Positions 43,572 through 57,448 of a DNA stretch of 64,000 bases are shown in pieces. The position numbers were made by a program, and so were the translations under genes. The notes under the pieces were generated by a model, which saw only the letters and a list, made by a program, of their open reading frames with translations, was not told the origin of the DNA and did no database searches. The DNA lies in NCBI RefSeq assembly GCF_005239225.2, contig NC_133299.1:1182967-1246966 (forward strand), written 5' to 3'. The stretch comes from Populus alba. Its lineage: Eukaryota; Streptophyta; Magnoliopsida; Malpighiales; Salicaceae. Every line of letters starts with the position of its first letter. Positions within the stretch are counted from its first letter, which is position 1.

Positions 43572-45617
43572 AAAAAAAAAAATATCGGACAATGATATCA
43601 AAAAAGAAAACAAGATAAAAAAAAAAGATGTTAATCTCTGTTAACTTTTCAAATTCATGACCTAAAGTCATCATAGCAGAAGCGATATATATGAAAAAAA
43701 TCAAGAAATCCAATACCTATGAAAAAACACAATTAAGGATGAAATAAAATAAAATCACATAAATAAATCCAAAATAAAAAATAACAATTAAAAGAATTAG
43801 GGTTAAATTAAAATAAGAAATAAATTAAAGGCAACAATAAATTTTAAATTCGAAGTTAAATTGGAAAGAATAAAAACATTATAAAAAATCAAAAGAATGA
43901 GGATAAAAAAAAAAACAATACACTACTATTGTGTAAAATAAATGAAAAAAAAAAGTTGACAATGATAAATAAAAATGTAATCTAAGAAATTAAGAGACAA
44001 ATATAGATCAAAATATTTAATATCACAACACAAGTCATTTACCTAGTTTTATTTAATGGATTTGTTTATTAAAAATCATTTTCTAATATAAATGGACATA
44101 CACATAAAATTTATGAAATAAAATAAAACAAAAAAAAAAATAGCATGGAAGACTGCTCATATTAAAAATATTATAAAAAAATAAATATTTTTTATTTTAA
44201 AAAATAAATTTAAAATATATTAAATATAAAAGAAAAAAAAAATGAGGTCATACATTGTCAGGCATAGTAAGCCAAAACTAATGCCTAACCATCAATAAAG
44301 GACCCACGCGTGCGGATTTTAATTTATTTTTAAGTTAATGGGACAAACAACAATTCACCCGTCCCAATTCTTTGAAAACAAATAGACAATGCATTATTTG
44401 GAAAACTCATATTGTAGTTGCTACGATAGCTAAAATAACAAGATTCCTGTTTTTTCACTCAAAAATCTGTTTTTGACCCAAAACACCTAAGAAACAATAT
44501 AAAAAATTTTATTAGCCAATTCATGACTTATAAAAAAACACAAAAAAAAGGTCTCAAAACCCAAAATAAAGAATCTTTCCAAACTCAAATATGTTTTTTA
44601 GGCGCTTTCCAAGGTAGAGAAAAAACACATAATTTGAACTTTCTTCATTATATAGAACCATTTGACACAAAACCAATCGTTTTGATGGCAGAAGTTGTTG
44701 TCAATGACAACTTTTACTATTTTATGTCGGAATCTGGCAAGTCCATTCTTTTATCTGCCCAAAAAAAACTAAAAAGAAAAAAAAATAAAGTTTGATATTA
44801 ATTTTTTTTTTTTAAAAAAATAGAAAGACTGATTCTCTAATAACTAAAAAAGATAATGAAATAAAATAAACCTATCAAACAAATCTCAAAGCGCCACCTA
44901 TGTATTTTTTTTTATATATATATATTTTTAGTTTTTTTTTTATCTTTCAACTCATCTCTCTCTCTAAAAATAAAATTGGATACTAATTTATGTTTAAATA
45001 AACTTAATTATAAAATTAAAAGAAGTTCAAAGAACCAAATTGAAGATTCTAAAAAAAAATCACAGTGAAACGAAATACCTCTTCTAGTTTTTAATGTAAT
45101 AATAATTCTTAATTAATTCTGAAAAAGACGAAACGTCAGTGCCAAATGATGGGCATTAATGACTTAGATAGGAGAGAGTATAAAAAAGCTAATTTGTGAT
45201 CTTTGTCGCACACAGACAATCTCCACTTCGCACATGAATCGTCGTGCCCATCTCTTCTTTTCACCTTAAAAGACTCCTTTCCTTTTTCGCTTTTCAAAAT
45301 TGAGTGGAGCACCGCATCTGGCATCCTCAAGCAAAGAAACCGAGAAGAAAACAGTGTGCTTCCCAGAAAACTAGTGGAAACCACAATATTCTTTCTTCTT
45401 TCTTCCAAGAGTGCCTTTTTTCATGTAAATGTAAACGCTTGCCTGTAGACAAACGTGGATCAACCGTTGTCCACCCTTTTGCCTTCCACGTGTTCTGTAC
45501 ACAGTTGGATATTTATTCATCAAAAGGATCGGCCCCAAAAGGGTTTGGTCCTCTCCTTCTCTTCTTGTATATAGCGCAAGAGTGCAAAAATCAAAGGGAA
45601 GGGGAAGAAAGAAAGAA
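43572..45617. other. Intergenic upstream of acyltransferase copy 2a
   Basis: Counterpart of 16970-18991, with the same AT-rich sequence, the G-box and the TATA box retained. No additional gene. Confidence 0.5.
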
Positions 45618-46749
45618 ATGGAGGATGGGGAGATGTACAGCATGATGAAGGTATGGCTCTCAATCTTTGCATCTCTAACTTACTGCTATATCATAGGAAA
45701 GATGATCCCAAAAGGTGTTACAAGGCTTCTCTGTGTGCTACCAATTGTTTGTCTATTTCTTCTTCTTCCTCTAGAACTCACCTCTATTCATTTTGGAGGG
45801 ATGACATCTTTCTGCGTTGCTTGGCTTGCGAATTTCAAGCTCTTGCTTTTCGCGTTTGGCAAAGGCCCTTTGTGTCTAGACCCAAAGATCTCATTTGGTC
45901 GATTTGTTTCTGTTGCTTGTTTTCCCATCAAAGTCCTACAAATCCCACCTCAAAAACCAAATCTAAATGGCCATGGCCATGAAAACCAAGCTCAAAAATC
46001 AAAATCTAAATGGCCAAGATAGGCAAAAATTAATCTCTAGAAAGGGCCCTCGTAAATCATTCCTAAATTATGCAACCAAGGGTCTTCTTTTGGCAATGGT
46101 GGTGGCTTCATATGACTATAGTGATTATATCCATCCAAAAATCATATGGCTCTTGTATTGTTTCCACATATATTTTTTTCTTGACATATTCCTAGCCATG
46201 TTGGCATCGGTGGTTCGAACCCTTTCAGGGCTTGAGCTAGAGCCACAATTCAATGACCCTTACCTCTCGACTTCGCTTCAAGACTTTTGGGGGAGAAGAT
46301 GGAACCTCATGGCAACAAGCATCCTACGCCCGATTGCGTACGATCCCATCCTCTACACGTGTAAGAACTTCATTGATCGCAGGTGGGCCCAGGGCATAGC
46401 AATTTTGGGTACCTTTCTAGTGTCTGCGCTCATGCATGAGCTCATTTTCTACTACCTCGGACGCGCGAAGCCCACGTGGGAGGTCACTTGGTTCTTTTTG
46501 CTACATGGAGTGTGTTTACCGGTCGAGATTACTTTGAAAAGGGCTGTTAACGGCAGGTGGCAGATTCCCAGGCCGATGCAAACTATATTGACCATTGGAT
46601 TTGTGATATCTACCGGCTTTTGGCTGTTTTTCCCACCATTTCTTGCGTGTAAAGCAGGTGTTAGGGCAATTGAAGAGTACGCGGCTGTACGCGAGTATTT
46701 GAAGGAAGCTGGTCATGCTTATTTTCCTTGGATTTTTCAACAAATATAA
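45618..46749 (+). pseudogene. MBOAT acyltransferase copy 2a, one frameshift (possibly a base-calling error)
   Basis: Second copy of the gene at 18992-20122. The ATG at 45618 reads MEDGEMYSMMK as in the first copy, and from QDRQKLISRK on the protein is identical again to the end. The only disruption seen is one extra A in the run after AAAAATC (near 46002), which turns SNLNG into SKSKWPR and a stop after about 134 residues. All catalytic motifs (DFWGRRWN, LMHELIF, LLHG) are present in the second part. Because the surrounding duplicate shows the same kind of one-base indels everywhere and almost no substitutions, the frameshift may be a sequencing error and the gene may be intact. Confidence 0.75.
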
Positions 46750-49299
46750 CGGCTTGTAAATATCTAAGATTTGAGCAGATTTTTGATTGAATGAACGGTT
46801 CTGATTTGATGCAAATCTACGAAATTACAAAAATAAGCATGGTGGTTGTAGTTATGATTTATGTACTCACTCGATTTTTTTCCGGTATTCGGGCGGGTCA
46901 ATTTTTCAAACATAAAAAAAAAAGATCTAAACAGATATTTAGATGAAGAAAAATTTCAATGAATAATTTAATTAACCTGTAACACGGGATAACTGCAAAA
47001 ACAAAAAAAATAGGAACCTTAAGGCTCAATAAAACTAATTTCAAAAAGGAATTAAAAAAAAAATTAATATAAGTCAAATCAAGTTTTACTTTATTAACAA
47101 ATCACTTGTGATATAAAATTAAAATTAATGGATCAAAGTTAAATTAATAAAAAAATATTAATAGAAAATTGAGTCATCTTGTATTATCTTAAAATTCTTA
47201 ACAAATTTGCGACTCATAATAATATTATAAAAAATGAAAATCATAAAAAAAAAAAAAATCTCAAGACCCATTTAAAAGATAAATTTTTTTAAAAAATAAT
47301 GAATCTAAAACAATTTATATTAACTTAATTAACATGTGATCCGGGATATTCATATAAAAAAAAAGGAAACGAAAAGAAAGGAAAGGAAAAGGCTTAAGAC
47401 CCTATAGTTTGATGTCAATTTTTTTTTAAAAAACGTTGAAAAAAAAACTAAAGTCAAATCGGGACTAATCTTTAAATTAACAATCCTAGTTATAAGATCG
47501 AGATAACCCTGGATAAATAAAAGAAGTCTGGAATAAAAATTTTTAATCATACAAAAAAGAAAAAGAAAAAAAAAGCATAATTAAAAAGATAAAATAAATG
47601 GTAAGACAACCTTAATTTTTGGTTGAGTTGACATGAATTTCAAGGAGAGATGAGAGAAAATAAAGGGAGGAGAAAAAACTCAACCACCACCAATTCATCG
47701 TGATTTGAGCAACATGCGTCATCTCATCAACTTTGTCTTCAACTTTGTCTTGGACATTTCAAACGACATGACAATTGAGAAATTTTGGTTGCCCGGAATG
47801 GCACGGAACAATATGGGTGGTATGCACTTGTTGGCGCATGCACTTTTTTTTTTTTTATTATTATTATATTATATATGAAAATATTAATTTTTCCTGGATC
47901 CAAATAGAGCATAACAACAACACAAAAATTATATGAAAAATACTAAAATATTCCTTTATCCTTTAATTTTTTTTATATACTTTTAAGGATATTTATATAA
48001 TTTAATTGTGTAAAAAAAAATATAAAGTACTTCAATCAATTTGAAAATGACTTTTGAACTCCTGAGAAAAAAAATATCATTTTACCTTAACTAGTAAGGC
48101 AAAAAACTCTGTGCAGGAGAATAAAAAAGTAATAACTACGTTGTGCGCGTCCACAATAAATTACCTCAAAATCTATCATAATTCATAAAAACACCGATCT
48201 TTTTAGAGTTTTTTTTATAATTTGAGCAAACATGAACCCCATCATTAAAAAGATAAGAGCATAGAACTCAAAAAAAAAGGCATAGGATGAATTCATGAAA
48301 AAAAATTCTATGCCTTTTCCAAAAAACAAAAAGGGAAAAGGGGATTGTAATTTTAAAATTCTAGTGTATTTTTTTATTATTTATTAAAATATATTGATTT
48401 AATATAGAGATTGTAATTTTAATACCATTTAATTTATAATAGAGATTTAGTTTTTGATTGATGCATAAGTTTCGAATTAAATAAAAGTAATGAGCGATGA
48501 TAGGAGTGCTTTGGTATAAGAATATCTTGGTATTTTGTCATTACTAACAAGGAAAAAAAATGTATTTATGTGTAAATAATAATAATAATCAAGGAAGAAA
48601 AATATAAAGGAAAAACTTGTTAGAAGCCATCTAGACTTTATTGATTCCATCGCTCATTTCTACTTAGTAATTTCTCTTATGCATATAATTGACGGTTCAT
48701 GATCATGGAAACTTAGGATTTGCATGCACACACGTGAAATTATTTAATTTTTGAAGTTAATATTAATTTGAGAGTTGTTAAATAAATTAATAATACTTTT
48801 GTACAAAGATTCAAGTGGATGTGTTATAGATTATTTTATTGTATGTTATATATAGGAATAGGTGTGGACAGTCGCCTCAAGCGATATATAATTTTTTAGA
48901 TAAAATATTTAGCAGACATTTCAAAACATATAATTAAAGATTTTTTTCAAAGATCAATTAATAAAAATTTTGTCAACATAAGAATGCATTGATCATACTT
49001 TATACAAAATAACTAAATTCGAATAAATTATTTTAAAAACATATTTGTGTATTGAATGGTAATATTATGAGGTGACTTCTTCATTCATTATTTTATAGTA
49101 TTTAATTGATCAGTAAATCTAAAATGGAATTAAATTGCTAAGTTTTTTTTAAATTTATGAGAACTTGTTATTGTAAATAGAAAAATGCTCATGAAATTCA
49201 ATTCATACTAATTATCTCTTTTTTTTTCCTTAAAAATGCTCAAACTCCAACTAGCCAGGCTTCAAAATCAAAAGAAAACTCTAAATTAAAACAATGAAG
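46750..49299. other. Intergenic, duplicate of 20123-22655
   Basis: Same content as the first copy with one-base length changes in homopolymers. No gene. Confidence 0.5.
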
Positions 49300-49475
49300 G
49301 ATGTAATTTATCTGATTGGATTTTATGTTTGTTTTTTTAGAAGTCATTAGTTCGAGTCTTATAAATATTAGGATCGCTAGAGATTTATATAATTATTAAT
49401 TTCAGGGCCTGTAAAATTAGTTAAAATATACACAAACAAGCTAAAATATCCACATTAAAAAAGAAAAAAAAAAAA
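49300..49475 (+). mobile_element. tRNA-derived SINE, duplicate of copy 2
   Basis: Counterpart of 22656-22830 in the duplicated block, with the same GTTCGAGTC box B and a slightly longer A-rich tail. Confidence 0.6.
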
Positions 49476-50300
49476 GAAAAAGAAAAGAAAAGAAAGCTCT
49501 AAATTAGCCCGATTTAAACCATGATCATGTCCAAAATTTCTATGGGCTCAAGTCCAAATATTTATACTGGCTCACTGCCTTCGGCGGTCCACTAAAGTAA
49601 TATTCTCGAGCATAAACCAATATTTATACGTGCAAGCGTGTCAGGAGAATTTCAGAATCAAGGCTATCAAGAAGTACCAATTTAAAGTTTGATCAAGTCT
49701 ATTCTGACTCTATAGGATAAAAAAATTGGCCTAATAAATTAGGTTTATCGAAAAAACACTTCTTGATTTATTCATCATCAAGTATTGGTATTTTGTCATG
49801 GTAAATATTATACTCCTACTTGACAAATAAGCATTAATTTAATATATTTTCAAATAAAAAAACTTTCAAAAATAAATTAAACTGTATTATCACGGGTTGG
49901 GCTTCGAGCTCATTGGCCCATCACATGTTTTGTTTGAATCACGAAGCATTAGCAGCAGCGTGCATGTTTGTGCCTCACATTCATCAAGCTATTCCCGGCT
50001 GGCCTGCCTGGTCTCACTCAGCTATAACTCAGGTGACCAGACCAACTAGCAGTCCACCTATACTGCTAGCTACAATAATATCCATCATGGGAACAGCAGC
50101 AGCCAAGTGAAACAGGGAAGCTGACGGCTAGAGAAAGTGGTTCAAAATATCTTAGAAAAGAGACTGGGAGTGGTTGCTGGTGTTTAATGAGAGAGTCTAA
50201 ATCATGGGTTCAAGTGAAAATGAGAGGTGAGTTGAACCACTTCCTTCAACAAATATAGAGTGCAAGAGTCTCCTTCAACAATCACATCTTGAGAGTGAAA

Positions 50301-51465
50301 ATGGGAGGTGAACTGGGCAGCTTTCTCTTGGTATGGGTATCAGCTGTGGCATTGCTTTGCTTACTGTCACAAGATAGGTCAGTTAACCCACGGAGGCACA
50401 ACCAGGCTTTCTTGCAAAATCTTGCCAAGTCGTATGCATCTTTCTTGTCATGCCTCTCGGCATCCTTAGTCTGAGTGTTAGAGGTCTTACTTCTTTTTCC
50501 TCTGCTGGCTTTGCCACCTTCAAGCTCCTTCTCTTTGTCGTCGATCAAGGCCCTCTGTCATCCAACCCGCCCCTCTCCTTGCCACGTTTCGTTGCCTCTG
50601 CTTGCTTTCCTATCAAGATTCAACAAGACCCTGCACCAACAGGATCACCTCATGATCAAGAGCTTTGTAAAAATGTCGATGATAATCAAGATGTTGAGAA
50701 GCTCGTGAATGCTGAAGACAGAGACACCCCATCTCAAAAAATAGCCCCAAAAGGCCTTAAAATCTCATTCTAAACTACGCCTTGAAGTTTTCTCCTACTA
50801 GTCATATTTGGTTGCATCTATACCAAGGAAGACTATTTCCATCCAAAATTTATATTGTTCCTCTATGTTATCCACATTTATATTGCTCTGAATTAATCTT
50901 GGCCATGTTTGGAGCCCTAGCTTCGAGCCGTCTCGGTGTAGAACTCGAGCCACAATTTGAGGAGCCATACCTCGCCAGCTCTTTGCAAGACTTCTGGGTA
51001 AGAGATGGAACTAATGGTCACTAACATCCTGCATCCAACTGTATACAGTCCAATCCGGTCAACTTTTAGCCGTTGGATTGCAAAAAAGTGGGGCTTCATT
51101 ACCGGCTGTGATGGGTACATTTTTAGTCTCTGGTCTCATGCACGAGCTGATTTTCCTCCACATTGGGCGCCAAAGCCAAAGTGGGAGGTCACATGCTTCT
51201 TTCTCTTGCATGGTTTTTGCTTGGCTATTGAAATAGTATCAGAGAAGAAATAAAAGGGTACGTGGGGATTGCCTAGAGTGGTGGCAGCGCCGCTTGTGGT
51301 GGGGTTGTGGTGGTTACTGCCATGTGGTTGTTCATGCCACCCGTGGTTCGTTGCAAGATTGATGCTGAGGCACGGATGGAGACTATTGCTTTCATTAATT
51401 TTGTGAAAGGTGTTTATATCTACTTGAAAGATGTTTTCATAAATCATAATGATCATAAATTTTAG
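50301..51465 (+). pseudogene. MBOAT acyltransferase copy 2b, many one-base indels
   Basis: Second copy of the gene at 23647-24804. The beginning (MGGELGSFLLVWVSAVALLC) and the end are preserved, but the frame changes repeatedly through small insertions and deletions, for example an extra T in GCTTACTG, AAAATC for ATC, a lost G in TTCTGGGTAAG, and a lost C in GGAACTAATGG. Fragments of all family motifs (SLQDFW, ELEPQFEEPYLASS, LLHGFCL) can be followed in shifting frames. A dead gene would normally also show substitutions; I see very few. The pattern fits uncorrected long-read sequence, so calling it a pseudogene is provisional. Confidence 0.7.
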
Positions 51466-54400
51466 ACTAGCACCTAATTTTGTCGCAATAACTATAAGTT
51501 GTTGAAGCCAGAACCTGTATCGGCAAGACGGCAAGCACATTTATAAACTTCATTTATTAAAATCTTAGACGGTTCGAATTTTGTTTAATAATTGCTCCCA
51601 TGCATGCATAGTTTAAAAACAATATACCACAAAGCTGTTTGATAAAAACCATGATGAAAGAATATTTATTCGATATGCCCAGTACTTTATTGCAATATAC
51701 CCTAGGATATCGTCTAATTAAGTAGCATAAAAAAAAATAACATTTTGTTTCTATCTTCTACATAACAAAAATGAATATTGAATTGATAAAAAATATGGTT
51801 AGTTAAAATTAAAAATATAAATACAAAAAAATAAAATAAAATAATGAATTAGTAGAGCAAGAGATAAAAAGTTGTCAAAAATCAATTTAATTCAAAAATT
51901 TAAATTATTAGATAAAATTAAATAATATGATTTATATTAATCTTTAACACATCCTTCAAGTGAAAGTTTTTTGAATTTAAAATTTGTACACGCTTACACT
52001 ATATTGTACTTGATTTTTATTAAATAAATAAAGATATGTGTGATTTAAATTCGTGACCGCGTGGTCATTAAGGACTCAGATATCATCGTTAAAAAATAAA
52101 TTCAACTTAAAAATTTAAATTATTAGATAAAATCTCATAATTATAATTTATATTAATCTCTAAGAGATAAACATAAAATAAATATACATCTAAGATAACT
52201 GGCAGGGAAACATATCATTTTTATTTTATTATTATATTATATTATATTATATTATTATTATTATTCAAGACACTAATCAAATATTTTCTAAAAAAATTTC
52301 AACATAATTTTTTTTTTAAATGAAAGACACAATGTTCTTTTATACTGAAATAAAAACAAAACATATATATAAGAGTAGAATTAATTAAGAATATAGGATT
52401 TTAGAAATAATTCATTTGAGATCGTTAAACCCATATCAAATACGTTACTCAACGAGTAAAAAGCTATATGAAATAGGTCATTTGAAAAGGAATCCAAAGG
52501 GACATTCTTCTTGGTCTACTAAGGAGGTAGAGTGTGAACGGAGTGGATTAAGAAAAGAAGACTTTGTCTTCAACCTCCGGTAAGGTCTGCATTCCCTTCT
52601 ATGGTGTTAATTAGCAAGAATTCCTCGCAAGAGCAACACCAGATGGAATCCTCTCAAGGTCAGGATATTGAAGCTGTAGAAAAATGGAGTTGTCCTCGCC
52701 CATTCTTTTCCCATCTCAGAGCAATCTGGAAATATTATGTTTCCGTTCATATTTGATCATAAGATTCCATATAAGTTTTAAACTCCTCTTTTTTCCCTTA
52801 AGATTAATGAATTATAAAGAAGAATCCAATTGAGAAATCCAAATTATTTGAGAATAATATTGATATAATAATTATTTTAAGGGTGAAATTGAACTATCAT
52901 AGTAATAAGGTATTCTAGAGTGTTTTGTCACTAAAATTAATTTCTTCACAATTTGGGTTTTTAGTAGACTTTTCTCATTTAAAAAAAAAAAAAACAATTA
53001 TTACCCAAACCATTATATATTTAGTTATTTACAATTTTTTTTGTTTTTTACTTTTATAAATTTCTTAAAATTCAATATGTAGTCAGAAAGGCGCGACTTT
53101 GTTTATTTTTATATTTTAAAAATATTTTTTTATTTTAAATTAATATTTTATATGTTTTCAGATTATTTTGATATGCTGATGTCAAAAATATATATATTTT
53201 TAAATTTATTGAATACATTTCCAAATAAAAAATACTTTGAAAAAATAACATTTACCATACTCCCAGTTTAGGGCCATATAATACAAAACCGCAATTAGTT
53301 TATTTTTCACCGCAAATATAAAATTAGTAAAAAAACAAACGCAACCTAAAAGCAACTTGGGCATAATAAATAAAAAACTAAAAATATAAAAATATTATTT
53401 AATTTTTTCATGCTTATTTTACTTGGTTTAAAAGAAGTGTTAAATAAAAATATAAAATATTTTTAAAAATATATTTCTATATATTTTTTTAAAAAAGTCA
53501 AAAACCAATAAAATGAAAATCAAATAAAAAAATAAATCAATTAAATACATGTTATTAAACTTATTAAAAAAATATATTTTTTCATTAAACAATTACATTT
53601 TAAAATTAAATATTTTTTGTGTAAATATATATAATAATAAAAATAATTTATATTTATACTATTTAAAAATATTATATTTTATTAATCTAGATATTTAAAA
53701 TACATTTTTCTCTTCTAATATTTTAAGTTGAAGTATGTAAAACTATGTTTTTTTTAATTTTTTAATTTTTTTTATTTAAAAAATTAATATTTTTCATTTA
53801 TGTTAATATTAAAAAATAATTTTAAAAAAAAATAAAAAATTATTTTAATATAATTTTTTAAATAAAAAAAGTATTTTAAATTCTACTGTTATCAAAAAAT
53901 CTCAAATAAAAAAGTAAGGTAGTATTATGACTAGCTGGTAGGGGCGGTGCTGCCATGTACTATAAAACATAATTGATGCAGCAGACAGCCGAAGTACCAA
54001 GGCGTGCAGAAATTCAATGTCTTTGCAGAAATTCAATGACTTGCACTTTGAGAAGTGAGACACAGCTACACACCCAGATGTTACGATGTGTTTGGGTGTG
54101 CGTGGTTGAGTCGTTTTTCTATTTTTTTTTTTATTTAAAATTATATTAAATAAATTTTTTATATAAAAAAATAATTTTAACATTAATATATCAAAAATAA
54201 AAAAAAAAAAAAAATCATTTTTAAATAATTTTTTAAAATTTTTTCACAAACATCCATTTTGGCTGTACTTCTAAACAGAGTCTTACAGCAGCACAAAAAC
54301 TATAGTCAATCTAAAAATTTATCAAATTAATTTTTTTTACTTTTTTTTTTTTTCAATCCAAGGATTGATTTGCAGAGGATCTTACAAACTGAATTGGAAA

Positions 54401-54969
54401 GCATCGTGAACATAGATAGCATCCCTCAAGTGTGTAAAAGAAGTGAAGTTTGTGTCTTGGAAGACAATGTCAACATAGAATTAAGTGTTAGAAAGGAAAG
54501 GCAATACTAAAACATGTGACAATGCCAAACAATATAAGTACATATCATACTTTTAGCATCAAAGTTTTGAAACACATTCATCCATGGTTGTAAAATCTGG
54601 TCTGCCCTGTAGGACTCGAGGTCTAGACATGTCTGAATTAAATAAAAAACTAAGAGAAGAAAAAAAACCTGGATCACTGTCACACTTTCTTTCATCTTCT
54701 GTTCTTTCTATTTTCGAGTCGCACATGCGCCCAATTGATCAATATTCACTCTTGTTCGAATACAGAAACAAGACCATTTCCTCCTCTTGAATCTGGATAG
54801 AATTGACAGAACCTGAATCGCCCTCACAGTTCTTCTTTTTGATCTTTCATTTCAAGCGTGTATCTTGTGAGCCTCCATACCAAGAACAGCATAAAAACCT
54901 CGTATTCAAACTCCCGGAAACTTCTTCCCACCTCAAACATTACAGTTGCTGTGTTTCATTTCCTCTCAT
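51466..54969. other. Intergenic, duplicate of 24805-28274
   Basis: Same content as the first copy: inverted TRIM-like element (about 51890-52165), ATT/AT microsatellite (about 52225-52265), AT-rich flank and the mannanase 3' flank, all with small indels. No gene. Confidence 0.5.
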
Positions 54970-56327
54970 TTACAACTGATCGAAGCAAGGATCATTCTGT
55001 TGAGGCTTTCTTGTCTTTTGCTTTTTGCAGAAATACTTTGCAGGCCTACATGATTGTTGTTTTATCAGTTTATAGGTGAAGGATAATCTTGGGCACGAAA
55101 GAAAAATATCAAATGTATCCATCCACGCCTCCAACTAATAACTGCCAGATGAAGCACCAGCACCAGCCCGCCTCTTCTTTGCGGATTCATAAAATTTATT
55201 CATACACTGTTTTTCAACAAAACATCTCTGTCAAAACTCCCTTCTCATCCACGTGCGACTTGAGCTGACTTCTGTGAAAAGAACTGGTTTCCTCAGCGCA
55301 ATGTCTCCATCACTTATATGAGAATCCACCCAATCGGGAAAGATAACTCGTTCTCTCTTCCAAATCACCATGTGGGATCCTACAATGCATGGTATAAAGA
55401 GAAACAAGAGTATATCTATCAGGAATTTTATAAATATAAATACTTAGCTCATTTGTTTACTCTGGCCTTCAATCAACTGTGTTACCAATCAAGTTGAACT
55501 GCACTTTATAAATGTAACTTCTAGTTGCCATAGTTAGCAACATTTACGACAGCAATGGAGCCAAAATCAAATGAAAAGCACTATAAACTCTTCTCAAACG
55601 GTTGACACTGCATCACTATTTCAAGCTTAAAAGTGATCTTCCTATCACCTTATGTTATGGGGGTCCTGACATGGCATTGTGATAGATGGGTGTAGTAAAA
55701 CCATGATTCTTGTGTTAGCTCATCATTATTACTGGACCCTAATCTTACCATACTTGCCATATAATGAACTGGAAATGAATTACTAACCAGCTGTCTGGAT
55801 ATGCGTAAACTGATGCAAAATCGATGTTGGATATTGCTGAGTTTGGTATGAAGTCTGATCCAAGTGAAGCTGCCCAAATCCCAAGGATTCACTTCTGACT
55901 GTTAGTTGTACTCAGGCCATAAAAACCCTTTCAAGTCCAACAGTCACCAGATGTTCTTTTATCCAAGCTTTTGATATATGCAGCCATCTCAGCAATCCAT
56001 GCCTTAAAGCCAAAGGAAAAGCACTACAATGATCTCAATCAACATTTGATTCAAAAGTTAAACCAGAAAATTAACTAGAGAAAATGATATACTCTTCGGC
56101 TCAGAATGCTTTCCATCAAACAGCACCATCACCCTTCTCTCCAGATTCCAGCCAAATCCTTTAGTTTATTTTTGAAATTTCTATGCCAACATATTACAGA
56201 AGAATGAAAATTCAATGGTTCACCTGAAGTGCAGGAGCAGAAGAACTTGATGAACAACCGAGGCTCAATTCATGAGCTCCCAAGCGAAAATTTGCCGGTT
56301 CTTCAGACTACCTAACTCCACTTAATG
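54970..56327 (-). pseudogene. Mannan endo-1,4-beta-mannosidase fragment, copy C
   Basis: Counterpart of copy B (28275-29610), truncated at the same point by the same reverse Gypsy fragment and carrying the same exon 3 stop and exon 5 frameshift. Numerous further one-base indels break the frame. It was already a pseudogene before this duplication, whatever the quality of the sequence here. Confidence 0.85.
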
Positions 56328-57448
56328 GGATGGCATGTGCACTATCATTACCAGTCCTAAGCACTCAATAAAGAGTTGAGATTACAAAAACTAAACCTTG
56401 ACTAAAAATTGTAAGGTAGCTATTAGTCCCCCACTTAATCTAAAAGTTTTTTTTAGTATAAATTCCTTTAAAAATATGAATGATGCATGAAGCAAAATTA
56501 TACAATGCATGAACAAATATGTACAGAATTAAAGCATATGAGCAAACAAGAAAATGCATATTAACAAAAACACACAAACAAACAAAAAAAACAAAATCAG
56601 ACAAAAAAACAAAGCTTAGTACTCCACAAAAGTCCTAGTGGAGTTGTCATTCTGTCGCATGTGTTTGGTGTCGCGATGATAGTCCACTCCTCGTAAAGTA
56701 TCGTATCTATCTGGCAAATATGGAGAGACAATGAATTCTTGTCTTTTATTAGTGAAATGCTGAAATGGAAGTCGCCACCTAGTTTTTTTGGTTACTAGGA
56801 ATCCTAACTGGTCTCAGAGATCGGGCACGAGAACTGGTTGCGTAAAAGAAAAAATATTTAGCATCCTAAATACACCAAAACCTAAGGTAGGCTGCTTTGT
56901 ATGACATTGTCTAATATAATATGCTAAGGTGTTGTTGCGATTTTCTAATTGTTTGTTGTCTACAGTTTAAGAAAAGTTCTTCTTAGTAAGGAGATCCTTA
57001 TCTCATCGGGGTAAAACCTAACCTTCTATATCAACTAAAGAGAATTATTTTTAATATTAGGAGTACGTCTTACATGTAAGTTTCGTAATCCCATAATATT
57101 AAAAAAGAAAACATAATAAGTTTTTTGTGTATTTTTAAAATATTAGCCTAGTTCTCATGCTTTAATAAAACTAGTTATTAAAGCCAAAATAATATGCTAA
57201 AAATATTGTTTTTGTTATATATGAAAATATGATATGAATTTTTTTTGAGAGACTTGGCCGTATGTAATAAACACAAGATTTTTTTTTTTTTTTTTTTAAC
57301 ATTTTTGGAGAAAACAAGGTATTTTAATACTGGAATTTGTATCTTTACGGATATTAAAAATACAAACCAATATTATTTGCAAAAATTGATAGAAAAAATA
57401 CACCGCGACGCAAATTTTTAGAATTTTTTTTTTTGGCTGGGTTGGACC
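56328..57448 (-). mobile_element. Gypsy-type retrotransposon fragment in reverse, duplicate
   Basis: Counterpart of 29611-30700, including the decayed primer site (near 56630-56650) and the LTR end TGTCGC in reverse. Confidence 0.65.
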
